Source of the DNA: Bifidobacterium stellenboschense
Lineage (GTDB): Bacteria > Actinomycetota > Actinomycetes > Actinomycetales > Bifidobacteriaceae
Direction: 5' to 3'
NCBI RefSeq assembly: GCF_000741785.1
Contig: NZ_JGZP01000012.1
Coordinates: forward strand, 283,638 to 347,637
Length of the DNA stretch: 64,000 nucleotides
The notes beneath the pieces are model-generated. The model was not told the origin of the DNA. It did no database searches and was given only the letters and a program-made list of their open reading frames with translations. This document shows positions 45,035 through 52,613 of the stretch, one piece after another; the stretch's first letter is position 1; every line of letters starts with the position of its first letter. A program made the position numbers and the translations under genes.

Positions 45035-45831
45035 GCGGCAACGCGTACGACATCGACATCTGGGGTCTCGCCGTGGCGATGGCGATGGTGGCCGTCGCAG
45101 CCGGCGTGAGCGGGCTCATGCGCATGGGCATCGGCCGCTCCCTCCTGTGGTCCGCCTGCCGGGCGCTCCTGCAGCTGTGCGCGATGGGATTCGTCGTCGG
45201 CTACGTGATCCGCGCGGACAACGTGTTCCTCGTGTTCGCGACGATCGGCGTGATGCTCGTCGCCGCCGTGCAGATCACCCTGTCGCGCGCCAAAGGCGTG
45301 CCCAAGGGGCTCGCCGGCCCGGTGCTGCTGAGCCTGACCATCACGATGCTGCTCATGATCGCGCTCGTCACCGAACTCGTCGTGCGCCCCCACCCGTGGT
45401 ACGCGCCGCAACTCGTCGTGCCACTGACAGGCATGCTGCTCGGCAACACGGTCTCCGCGCTCGCCGTCGGCCTGAGCCGGTTCTACGAGAGCATGGACGA
45501 GCGGCGCGACGAGATCGACACGATGCTCGCCCTCGGTGCGACCGCGTGGGAGGCGGCGCGGCCGTCCATCGTCTCGTCGATCAGGCTCGGACTGCTGCCG
45601 ACGATGGCGACGCTCGCCTCCTGCGGCATCGTCACGATCCCGGGCATGATGGCCGGCCAGGTCATCGCCGGCGGCGACCCGTTGGAGGCCGCGAAATACC
45701 AGTTCGTCGTGTTCGCGGCCATCGCCGCGCTGACGCTCGTCGCCGACGGGCTCATCATGGCGATGACGTATCGCACCTGCTTCACCGAGGCCGACCAGTT
45801 CCGCCCGCGGGACATGCGCGGCGTGCGCTGA
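45031..45831 (+). CDS. fetB: FetB-like (UPF0014) membrane permease
   Basis: The 266-residue protein has about seven membrane spans and the family blocks LLQLCAMGFVVGYV, VPLTGMLLGNTVSALAVGLS, and TIPGMMAGQVIAGGDPLEA followed by KYQF. With the ATPase it should form an exporter linked to iron or oxidative-stress resistance. AAGGAG precedes its ATG, which overlaps the ATPase stop. Confidence 0.87.
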   Translation: MSGNAYDIDIWGLAVAMAMVAVAAGVSGLMRMGIGRSLLWSACRALLQLCAMGFVVGYVIRADNVFLVFATIGVMLVAAVQITLSRAKGVPKGLAGPVLLSLTITMLLMIALVTELVVRPHPWYAPQLVVPLTGMLLGNTVSALAVGLSRFYESMDERRDEIDTMLALGATAWEAARPSIVSSIRLGLLPTMATLASCGIVTIPGMMAGQVIAGGDPLEAAKYQFVVFAAIAALTLVADGLIMAMTYRTCFTEADQFRPRDMRGVR

Positions 45832-45855
45832 GCGCGGGGATCCTCCACGGACGCG

Positions 45856-45899
45856 ACGGCGGGCGGTGGGAACGGAACCGTCCACGCCACCCGCCGTTT
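45856..45899 (+). terminator. Terminator after the FetAB-like operon
   Basis: ACGGCGGG pairs with CCCGCCGT with further bulged pairing inside, followed by TTTG, 25 bp after the stop. Confidence 0.6.
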
Positions 45900-45983
45900 G
45901 CCCATTGTTTCCGGCGATTCCCGCACAAGCACCGCCGTGAGCGCTACCATGGAGGGGCCGGGACAAGGCTCCCGCAGGTATGA

Positions 45984-47609
45984 ATGAGTATGAGTAGCGA
46001 AGAAAACAGCAAAGAAACAATGGAAAACAGTGGATATGCGATCGACCGCTCGTGGCTGACCGAGGCGAAGGACAGCATCAGCCAGTGGTCGTACATCATG
46101 TTGAAGGACGCGGACGACAACGACATCGATTGGGATTGGGTGCGTTCGCTCGACCTGGAGCACGGCATCGGCGTGGCCTCCCCCGAGGACCTCGAGGCGG
46201 GCGCCGCGTCCAGCGTGCACGACCTGCTCAAGGAGGATCTCGCGATTCGCGACCGACTCGAAGCCGTCATCGCGAAGATGAGCATGACGTTCATGCGCGA
46301 CTTCGACCGCAGAATCAAGACGTACGACCTGCCGCGCGCGCTCGCCTACGCGGACCGTCGCCTCAACGACCAGATCGCGCTGCTGCGCGACCGCGGCATC
46401 GCCGAAGGCCTGTGGACCGTCGAGGACGAGGACCGCCAGCGCGTCACCGTGCCGGTGCTCACGCCCGCGAGGGAGGGCGTGGTCGTCGACGACATCCAGG
46501 ACCGTACGGCCGAGATCGTCAACACGCGCGCCGAACGCCGCAAGGCGGACCGCGCCAAGCGCGAGGCGGCGCGGGCGCACCGCGAGCACGCGCTGTTCGA
46601 GGCCGACGAGGTGAGGAACGGCTCCGTCGAGGCGGGCCCGGACGAGTCCGCGCCGATCGAGTCGAGCTCCGACCAGGGCAGCAACGACTATCTCATCGAG
46701 GGCCAGCCGGTCATCAACGACGACAATCCCGCCGTGCCGACGGTCGAGCAGGTGAACCGCGACGAGACCGCCGTGCCCGAGGCGCGCTTCGAGAAGTCGC
46801 GCCACCGGGCCGCCGAGCATGTGGCGGCCCGTGAGGCGGCGCGGCCGAAGGACTATTGGCGCGAGGTGTTCCTGCCGGGCCGCGACGTGGACAAGGTGAT
46901 GGGCATCGACCTGGAGACGAACGGCACCGAACCGTACCGCGCGTACATCATCGACGTGGGCTTCGAATACATGAACATGAAGTCCCCCCGCCCGGCGGAC
47001 GCCCCCACCGGCTACGAGTACGACAAGGACTACTACGAGGGCGGCGACGCCTACGACCAGCACCGGTTCTCGTTCGGCGTGACCGACGAGGCGGCGCGCC
47101 ACGGCAACCCGTTCATCATCCAGCTGACCGGCATCGACATCAAGCAGCGCGTCGGCGCCGGCTATCCGATGTTCGACGAGGACGCCGAAGCGCAGGCCGA
47201 CCTGCTCAAGCGCCTGACCGCGCAGCCGTTCGTCGCGCACATGGCCACGTTCGAACACAGCTTCTTCATGCTCAACGTGAAGGGCTATGCGGAGGCGTAC
47301 CGCAACGGCCACGTGACCATCATCGACACGCTGCCGATGAGCCGCCTGTGGGACGAGGGCTCCATCCCCAGCGAGGAGCATCCCGACGGCGACAACCGCC
47401 TCGACGCGTACGCGAAGCGCCAGGGCGCGCTGCGCGAGGACGACGCGGAACGCCACCTCGGCCTCGAGGACACGCACATCATGCTCCTCGCCATGAAGCA
47501 CCATCTCAGGCAATTGCAGGCCGAGGCGCGCGGTCCGTGGGGCCCGAACGGCAAGGCCGGCGTCGGAGGCAAGCGCATCATCAGCCATCGTCGCCATTGG
47601 CGCCGCTGA
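45984..47609 (+). CDS. DnaQ-fold 3'-5' exonuclease domain protein
   Basis: Residues 304-500 carry a DEDD exonuclease: GIDLETNG (Asp309, Glu311), AHMATFEHSFF (418-428, with Glu where Asp is usual) and HLGLEDTHIMLL (His491, Asp496). The 300 residues before it are acidic and helical with a basic coiled-coil stretch around 180-205, and show no known domain. It probably degrades single-stranded DNA or RNA; whether it has a regulatory role is unknown. No strong ribosome binding site is seen before ATG 45984. A perfect terminator follows. Confidence 0.75.
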   Translation: MSMSSEENSKETMENSGYAIDRSWLTEAKDSISQWSYIMLKDADDNDIDWDWVRSLDLEHGIGVASPEDLEAGAASSVHDLLKEDLAIRDRLEAVIAKMSMTFMRDFDRRIKTYDLPRALAYADRRLNDQIALLRDRGIAEGLWTVEDEDRQRVTVPVLTPAREGVVVDDIQDRTAEIVNTRAERRKADRAKREAARAHREHALFEADEVRNGSVEAGPDESAPIESSSDQGSNDYLIEGQPVINDDNPAVPTVEQVNRDETAVPEARFEKSRHRAAEHVAAREAARPKDYWREVFLPGRDVDKVMGIDLETNGTEPYRAYIIDVGFEYMNMKSPRPADAPTGYEYDKDYYEGGDAYDQHRFSFGVTDEAARHGNPFIIQLTGIDIKQRVGAGYPMFDEDAEAQADLLKRLTAQPFVAHMATFEHSFFMLNVKGYAEAYRNGHVTIIDTLPMSRLWDEGSIPSEEHPDGDNRLDAYAKRQGALREDDAERHLGLEDTHIMLLAMKHHLRQLQAEARGPWGPNGKAGVGGKRIISHRRHWRR

Positions 47610-47637
47610 TCGGGACCTCGGCTGACGCCAACCGCTG

Positions 47638-47693
47638 AACGGACACCGTGTCGTCTGTTTTGATTATGCGAAACGGACGACACGGTGTCCGTT
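47638..47693 (+). terminator. Strong intrinsic hairpin
   Basis: AACGGACACCGTGTCGTC pairs perfectly with 47676-47693, extending to 23 pairs with one G-T wobble around a 10-base loop. It lies 29 bp after the exonuclease stop and insulates the riboswitch behind it. Confidence 0.85.
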
Positions 47694-47744
47694 TATGGTA
47701 TCCCTGCGCATATGCCGCCGCATTGTCGCGCCGTGGAGTAGGCT

Positions 47745-47815
47745 TGCACGCAGGCGATGGAACCCGCCCGGAAACCCGTTTTCCGAACCGCATTACCGCT
47801 GATAGTTCCTACACG
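47745..47815 (+). ncRNA. Fluoride riboswitch (crcB motif)
   Basis: The segment shows the conserved 5' box GGCGATGGAACCCGCC, an intervening hairpin-forming stretch, AACCGC, and the 3' box GCTGATAGTTCCTAC, in the order and spacing of the crcB/fluoride aptamer. It lies 63 bp before the first of two crcB genes, which fluoride binding should switch on. A covariance-model search would settle the call. Confidence 0.85.
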
Positions 47816-47877
47816 ATCCTCCCTTAGGGGCCGTCGTGTCTTCAGCGGACCGCGGCGGCATCCGGAAAGGCAACGAC

Positions 47878-48345
47878 ATGGGTCATCGCATACCCCAGAT
47901 CCACCCCGACATCCTCGCCGTCGTCTTCGTCGGCGGCACGATCGGCACCACACTGCGCTACACGTTCACGTTGATTCCCGCGGCCGGCGACTTCCATACC
48001 GGTACCCTGGCCGCCAACCTGCTCGCCTGCCTCCTGTACGCGGGGCTGACCGCGTTCCTCGCCGGCTCCACGCGCTTCACCGCACGGTTCGGCGCGCAAG
48101 GCAGGGAGTACGCGAGCCGCGGGCTCGGCATGGGATTGTGCGGCGGGCTGTCCACGATGTCCACGCTCGCGTTGGAGTGCTTCACCGCGATCCGTTCGGG
48201 CGACACGGGCGTCGGCGTCCTGTATCTCGTCGTGACGTTCACGCTCGGCATCCTGTGCGCCGTGATCGGGGCATGGGCGGGCGGGCGTCTCGCCGCGTCC
48301 GGCGTCGCCTCCGGCTCCGTCTCCGACGCGCGGAAGGAGGCGTGA
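47878..48345 (+). CDS. crcB: Fluoride channel subunit CrcB (first copy)
   Basis: The 155-residue protein has four spans with the CrcB/Fluc blocks GGTIGTTLRY, AANLLACLLYA and GLCGGLSTMSTLALE. Paired Fluc subunits form a dual-topology heterodimer that lets fluoride leave the cell. GGAAAGG precedes ATG 47878. It follows the fluoride riboswitch and is two bases from the second copy. Confidence 0.9.
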   Translation: MGHRIPQIHPDILAVVFVGGTIGTTLRYTFTLIPAAGDFHTGTLAANLLACLLYAGLTAFLAGSTRFTARFGAQGREYASRGLGMGLCGGLSTMSTLALECFTAIRSGDTGVGVLYLVVTFTLGILCAVIGAWAGGRLAASGVASGSVSDARKEA

Positions 48346-48347
48346 CG

Positions 48348-48719
48348 ATGGCCATGTTCCTTCCCGTGCTCGTCTGCCTGTCCGGCGGCCTGGGCGCCTC
48401 CTGCCGCTACCTGCTCGACACGACCGTCAAGACGTATTGGACGCGCGCGTTCCCGATGTCCACGTTCGTCATCAACCTGCTGGCGGGACTGCTCGCCGGA
48501 CTCGTCGCCGCGGCGGCGCTCGTCGGCGGACTGGACGAGTCGTGGCGGCTGATGCTCGCCACCGGTTTCCTCGGCGGTTTCTCGACGTTCTCCACCGCGA
48601 TCAACGAGATGGTGACGTTGTTCCGCAAGCGCCGCTACCCCACCGCGGCCGGCTATCTGCTGGCGAGCGTCGTCGCCCCTCCGCTCGCCGCGGCCGCCGG
48701 GTTCATGCTCGTCGCGTGA
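48348..48719 (+). CDS. crcB: Fluoride channel subunit CrcB (second copy)
   Basis: The 123-residue protein carries GGLGASCRYLLD, FVINLLAGLLAG and GFLGGFSTFSTAINE, the conserved Fluc pore elements. As two adjacent single-topology genes are present, the two proteins probably form the heterodimeric channel. AAGGAGG ends nine bases before ATG 48348. Confidence 0.92.
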   Translation: MAMFLPVLVCLSGGLGASCRYLLDTTVKTYWTRAFPMSTFVINLLAGLLAGLVAAAALVGGLDESWRLMLATGFLGGFSTFSTAINEMVTLFRKRRYPTAAGYLLASVVAPPLAAAAGFMLVA

Positions 48720-48749
48720 CGTGGAGTCGCATGGGCTTCGGTGTCCGGA

Positions 48750-49292
48750 TCATCCGCGGACGCCGAGCTCGCGTTCCAGCCACGCGCGTTCGGCGTCGAT
48801 CTCGGCGTCGTGCACGGCGATGATGGCGCGACGGTACCTGTCTTCGACCTTGTCGTTGTCGATGGTTCCTTCGCCGTCGCTGTAGAGGCGGCGCACGTCG
48901 GCTTCGGCGAGCGAGTCGAGCCGGCGGCGCAGCACCGCGTTCCTGTCCGCCTCGTCGGGGATGACGGACAGGAACGACATGACAACCGCCCATTTGGTGA
49001 TGTTGGTGAGCATGTACCCGCTCGTGCCCTTGAGCTCGGCGATGAGCGCCTCGCGGCCGGCCGGTTCGAGATGGAATTCACGCAGGCGCCGCCCGTTGAC
49101 GACCGTGTGGGTCTCGCCGATGTACCCGGCCTTGACGAAGCGGCCGGTGACCGCGTGCAGCGTGCCGTCGGAGACCGCCTGCATGTAGCCCTGGAGCTGC
49201 TCCATCTTCTTGCGCAGCCTGTAGCCGCATGCGGGGCCTTCCGAAAGAAATCCCAACGTCATGAGTTCTATCGTGTTCATCATGCCCACCAT
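48750..49292 (-). CDS. PadR family regulator (intact copy)
   Basis: The protein has the PadR winged helix (ELMTLGFLSEGPACGYRLRK, GTLHAVTGRFVKAGYI) and a C-terminal helical dimerisation domain ending DAERAWLERELGVRG. GAGGT lies before ATG 49292; Met codons at 49283 and 49280 are alternatives. A CGTTTCGAGATATATCGAA dyad overlaps its promoter, consistent with autoregulation. PadR regulators often respond to phenolic or other toxic compounds and control detoxifying oxidoreductases. Confidence 0.85.
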   Translation of the reverse strand: MVGMMNTIELMTLGFLSEGPACGYRLRKKMEQLQGYMQAVSDGTLHAVTGRFVKAGYIGETHTVVNGRRLREFHLEPAGREALIAELKGTSGYMLTNITKWAVVMSFLSVIPDEADRNAVLRRRLDSLAEADVRRLYSDGEGTIDNDKVEDRYRRAIIAVHDAEIDAERAWLERELGVRG

Positions 49293-49302
49293 GATACCTC
49301 GC

Positions 49303-49321
49303 TTCGATATATCTCGAAACG
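49303..49321. promoter_or_regulatory. PadR operator at the intact PadR gene
   Basis: TTCGATATATCTCGAAACG combines two inverted half sites (TTCGA/TCGAA, core GATATATC) directly before the PadR gene. The reverse complement is nearly the same as 29221-29239. Confidence 0.65.
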
Positions 49322-49398
49322 ACACGCCGGCGGCGAACGGCGATCACCCCGCGCACCACCCGCGGAATTCCGCCGTTCTACAACCAGCCATACATTGA

Positions 49399-49419
49399 TT
49401 CGATATATCTCAGCTTGAA
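49399..49419. promoter_or_regulatory. PadR operator near the truncated oxidoreductase gene
   Basis: TTCGATATATCTCAGCTTGAA shares the TTCGATATATCTC core with 49303-49321. A second ATATCTC follows at once. It lies 122 bp before the oxidoreductase start, in the shared divergent promoter. Confidence 0.6.
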
Positions 49420-49540
49420 ATATCTCTATACCTCGAATAGAGTGATGACCAACGCGAGGGCGACGGGAACGGCAACCGCACCGCCGCCGGCAGCGACGAG
49501 CAGAACGACAACGGAACAACACCACCGGAAGGAAACCATC

Positions 49541-50074
49541 ATGAGCAACATCACCATTTTCGGCGCGGGCAACATCGGATCCGCCGTGGCGGGCATCGCC
49601 GTCAAGGCCGGCGCGTCCGTGCAGGTCATCGACCGCAACCCGGACAAGGCCGCGGCGGCCGCCGACGGCGTCGCCGGCGCGAAGTTCGGCGAGGCCGTCA
49701 CCGGCGACATCGTCGTGCTCGCCCTGCCGTTCCCCGCCTACGAGGAGACGCTCGCCGCCTACGCCGGCCAGTTCGCCGGCAAGACCATCGTCGACGTGTC
49801 CAACCCGATCGACTTCACCACCTTCGACCTGGCGCTGCCGGAGGGCGCGAAGTCCGCCGCCGAATGGCTGGCCGGCAAACTGCCCCAGTCCAAGGTCGTC
49901 AAGGGCTTCAACACGACCTTCGCCGCGACCCTGGCCACCGGCGTCAACGACGGCGCGCCGACCGTCGTCCAGCTCGCCTCCGACGACGACGCGGCCAAGA
50001 AGTCCGTCGCCGCGTTCATCGAGGCCGCGGGCCTCAAGACCGTGGACGCGGGCCCGCTGCCCGCGTCACAGTAG
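49541..50074 (+). CDS. NAD(P)-binding oxidoreductase, C-terminally truncated
   Basis: MSNITIFGAGNIGSAVAGIA is the dinucleotide-binding start of the F420-dependent NADP reductase-like family, followed by VVLALPFPAYEETL and VVKGFNTTFAATL. GGAAGGAAA precedes ATG 49541. The protein stops after 177 residues with DAGPLPASQ, about 30-40 residues short of typical members, which continue after GPL. Its end coincides with the damaged end of the convergent PadR gene, pointing to a deletion between them. Confidence 0.8.
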   Translation: MSNITIFGAGNIGSAVAGIAVKAGASVQVIDRNPDKAAAAADGVAGAKFGEAVTGDIVVLALPFPAYEETLAAYAGQFAGKTIVDVSNPIDFTTFDLALPEGAKSAAEWLAGKLPQSKVVKGFNTTFAATLATGVNDGAPTVVQLASDDDAAKKSVAAFIEAAGLKTVDAGPLPASQ

Positions 50075-50469
50075 AAGAAATGCACGTCGCCGCCGGACAG
50101 CAGGTCGTAGCGGCGGCGCAGCACCGCGTCCCGGTCGGCCTTGTCAGGCACGACGGACAGGAAGGTGAGCACGACGCGCCAACGGTTGAAATCGGTGAGG
50201 ATGAAGCCGTCCGCGGTCTTCAACGCCTCGACGAGCGCCTCACGGCCGGCCGGCTCCAACGTGAACAGGTGACGCTGGCGGCCGTCGCGCACGTCCGTCT
50301 GCTCGGAGATGAGACCGGCCTTGGCGAGACGGCCGGTCGCCGGGTAGATGGCGCCGTCGCTGAACCGGCGCATGTCGCCCTGCAGCTGCTCCATCTTCTT
50401 GCGCAGTTCGTAGCCGCACATCGTCTTCTCGGACAGGAATCCGAGAATCATCATCTCGATCAGGCTCAT
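49759..50469 (-). CDS. PadR family regulator with foreign C-terminus
   Basis: Residues 1-133 are a normal PadR protein (SLIEMMILGFLSEKTMCGYE, GAIYPATGRLAKAGLI) closely related to the copy at 48750. After HFFYCD, where the intact copy has RRLYSD, similarity stops and the frame runs on for about 100 residues antisense through the oxidoreductase gene. The C-terminal dimerisation helices are therefore missing and replaced by an unnatural tail, so function is doubtful. Upstream lies CGTTTCGACATA, a match to the PadR motif. Confidence 0.75.
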   Translation of the reverse strand: MSLIEMMILGFLSEKTMCGYELRKKMEQLQGDMRRFSDGAIYPATGRLAKAGLISEQTDVRDGRQRHLFTLEPAGREALVEALKTADGFILTDFNRWRVVLTFLSVVPDKADRDAVLRRRYDLLSGGDVHFFYCDAGSGPASTVLRPAASMNAATDFLAASSSEASWTTVGAPSLTPVARVAAKVVLKPLTTLDWGSLPASHSAADFAPSGSARSKVVKSIGLDTSTMVLPANWPA

Positions 50470-50485
50470 ACCTTACTTCTCACCT

Positions 50486-50497
50486 CGTTTCGACATA
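50486..50497. promoter_or_regulatory. PadR motif before the second PadR gene
   Basis: CGTTTCGACATA matches the left half of the motif at 29221 and 49303, at 17-28 bp before the PadR start. Confidence 0.5.
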
Positions 50498-50601
50498 CCC
50501 AGCCATGATAGCGGCCGGCACGGATGCGCGCCGCCGCGTTCCGCCCGAGGCTGACCTCCGCCATCCGCCGGAGAACGCGACGGCCAGACGACGGGGCCGC
50601 C

Positions 50602-51966
50602 TCAGCGCAGCACCTTGCCGAGGATGTGGCGCATGAACGGGATGGTCGTCGCGAACGTGAGAATGTCCGCCACCGACTGGGCGACCTCGACGCCGGTCAC
50701 GCCGAGGAAGTGGGGCAGGATGAGCACGATCGGCGCGAGATAGAGGCCCGTGCGGCATACGGCGAGGAACGAGGCGATGCCGGTCTTGCCCAGCGTCTGG
50801 GAGATCATGTTGCCCATCATGTTGACGCCGTTGAGCACGACCGTCACACATTCGAAGTGCAGGGCGGCGACGCCCACCGCGACCACGGCCGGGTCGGAGC
50901 GGAAGATCTCCACCAGCTGCGGCGCCGTGATCCAGATGGCCACGGCGAGCACGAGAAGCACGCCGGTGGCGAGCTTCACGCAGAACCAGTAGGCCTCGCG
51001 CACACGCGCGAACTTCCCGGCACCGTAGTTATAGCCGCAGACGGGCTGGAATCCCTGACCGAGACCGATGATGACCGAGTTCGCACCGAGCATGATGCGC
51101 ATGACAATGGCCATGCCGGCGATGGCCGCGTCTCCGAACGGGTTGGCGGCGATGTTCACGCACGTGGTGGCGATCGAGCCGGCCCCCTGCCGGACCAGCG
51201 ACGGCAGGCCGCCTCCCGCGATCTCGCGCAGGAGCAGCGGGTCGGGACGGCAGTTGCGCAGCGACAGCTTCAGCACGCCGAACCGTGCGCTCATCACGGT
51301 GAGGATGATGAAGCTCACCGTCTGGCAGATGCCGGTGGCGAGGCCCGCGCCGAAGATGCCCATGTGGGCCACGAAGATGAACAACGGGGCGAGCAGGAAG
51401 TTGAGCAGTGCTCCGGCGACGAGGCCGATCATGCCGAACGCGGACTGGCCCTGATAGCGCAGCAGGCCGTTCAGGGCGAACGAGCCGCACACGCACGGCG
51501 CGGCCACGAGGATGGGCGTCAGGTAGGTGACCGCGTACGGGGCGATGGTCGCGGTCGACCCCAACGCCATGACCAGCGGTCGCAGCGTGGCGAGGCAGAC
51601 GATGGTCACGACGAGACCGGAGAGCACGGCGCCCGCGAATCCGATGGCGAGCAGCTTGGAGGCGCGTTCGTCGTTGCGTTTGCCGAGTTCGCGGCTCATC
51701 GAATTGCCCGCACCGTTGCCGAAGAAGAAGCCGAGCGCCTGCAGGATGGTCATGATGGAGAACGCGATGCCGATCGCGCCCGACTGCGAGGTGCCCAATT
51801 GGCCGATGAAGAACGTGTCGGTCAGATTGTATGCGGTGGTCACCAGATTCGACACGACCGCCGGGATGCACAGCCGCAGAATCAGCGGCTTGACGGGGCT
51901 TTGCGTCATCTGCCGGTATTTCGCGTCGGCCGAGGCCCTTCCGATTCCTGCATGCTTCTGAATCAC
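50602..51966 (-). CDS. MATE family efflux transporter
   Basis: This 454-residue protein of about 12 spans in two similar halves has the MATE blocks NLTDTFFIGQLGTSQSGAIG and GLGQGFQPVCGYNYGAGKF. It exports cationic drugs or metabolites against Na+ or H+. The frame opens at GTG 51966 without a clear ribosome binding site; Met20 (MTQSPVKPL) is another possible start. It follows the MerR gene by 46 bp on the same strand and is probably controlled by it. Confidence 0.87.
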   Translation of the reverse strand: MIQKHAGIGRASADAKYRQMTQSPVKPLILRLCIPAVVSNLVTTAYNLTDTFFIGQLGTSQSGAIGIAFSIMTILQALGFFFGNGAGNSMSRELGKRNDERASKLLAIGFAGAVLSGLVVTIVCLATLRPLVMALGSTATIAPYAVTYLTPILVAAPCVCGSFALNGLLRYQGQSAFGMIGLVAGALLNFLLAPLFIFVAHMGIFGAGLATGICQTVSFIILTVMSARFGVLKLSLRNCRPDPLLLREIAGGGLPSLVRQGAGSIATTCVNIAANPFGDAAIAGMAIVMRIMLGANSVIIGLGQGFQPVCGYNYGAGKFARVREAYWFCVKLATGVLLVLAVAIWITAPQLVEIFRSDPAVVAVGVAALHFECVTVVLNGVNMMGNMISQTLGKTGIASFLAVCRTGLYLAPIVLILPHFLGVTGVEVAQSVADILTFATTIPFMRHILGKVLR

Positions 51967-52012
51967 GGAACGATACTGTACTCCCGTCGCGCCGGATGCG
52001 CCCCGCGTCGTC

Positions 52013-52492
52013 CTACCGGCCGGTCTGGGCCTGTGTCTGGAGGCGCCTGACCTGCGTGATAACGTCGCGATGCTCGTCGAGCAGCGCCTGCGCGTCGTCG
52101 TCCCGCCCCTCCGCGATGGCCCGCCAGTAGAGGGTCTTCAAGGAGACGTACGCCTGCTGCATGCGGATGGCCTCGGCACGTGCGGCGAGCCGCAGCGCCT
52201 GTGCGTCGAGCAGTTCGATCTGCCGCCGCGCGCCCGCCGCGCCGTCCTGCGAGTTGCGCAGGTATTCGCGCATCGATTCGAGCGGCATGCCCGTGGCGGA
52301 CAGGCATGCGATCGTCGTGAGTCGGGTCAGGTCGTCGTCCGAATAGGCGCGACGCCCGGACGGGTCGCGTGCGATCGGCGGAATGATGCCGATCTGCTCG
52401 TAGTACCGCAACGTGGATTCCGGCAGTCCGGAGGCGAGCGACGCCTCGCGGATCGTATGCCAGGTGGTGGTGTTCAGGCTCATATCCCCCAT
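52013..52492 (-). CDS. MerR family transcriptional regulator
   Basis: The 159-residue protein has a MerR winged helix (EASLASGLPESTLRYYEQIG, ARDPSGRRAYSDDDLTRL) and a helical C-terminal half typical of small-molecule-sensing members; no metal-binding cysteine cluster is seen. ATG 52492 has AGGG eight bases upstream. It is the first gene of a MerR-MATE unit and divergent from the type I restriction operon. Confidence 0.85.
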   Translation of the reverse strand: MGDMSLNTTTWHTIREASLASGLPESTLRYYEQIGIIPPIARDPSGRRAYSDDDLTRLTTIACLSATGMPLESMREYLRNSQDGAAGARRQIELLDAQALRLAARAEAIRMQQAYVSLKTLYWRAIAEGRDDDAQALLDEHRDVITQVRRLQTQAQTGR

Positions 52493-52613
52493 CGAAACAC
52501 CCTGGCCCGGCGGTGTCCAATGCCCGCGCCCAATCGCCGGGTATGCGCGCATTGCATCGCGACACGTGACGGTATCATGGAACGAGCGCGCTTCGACGAG
52601 GATGGAGACGAGG

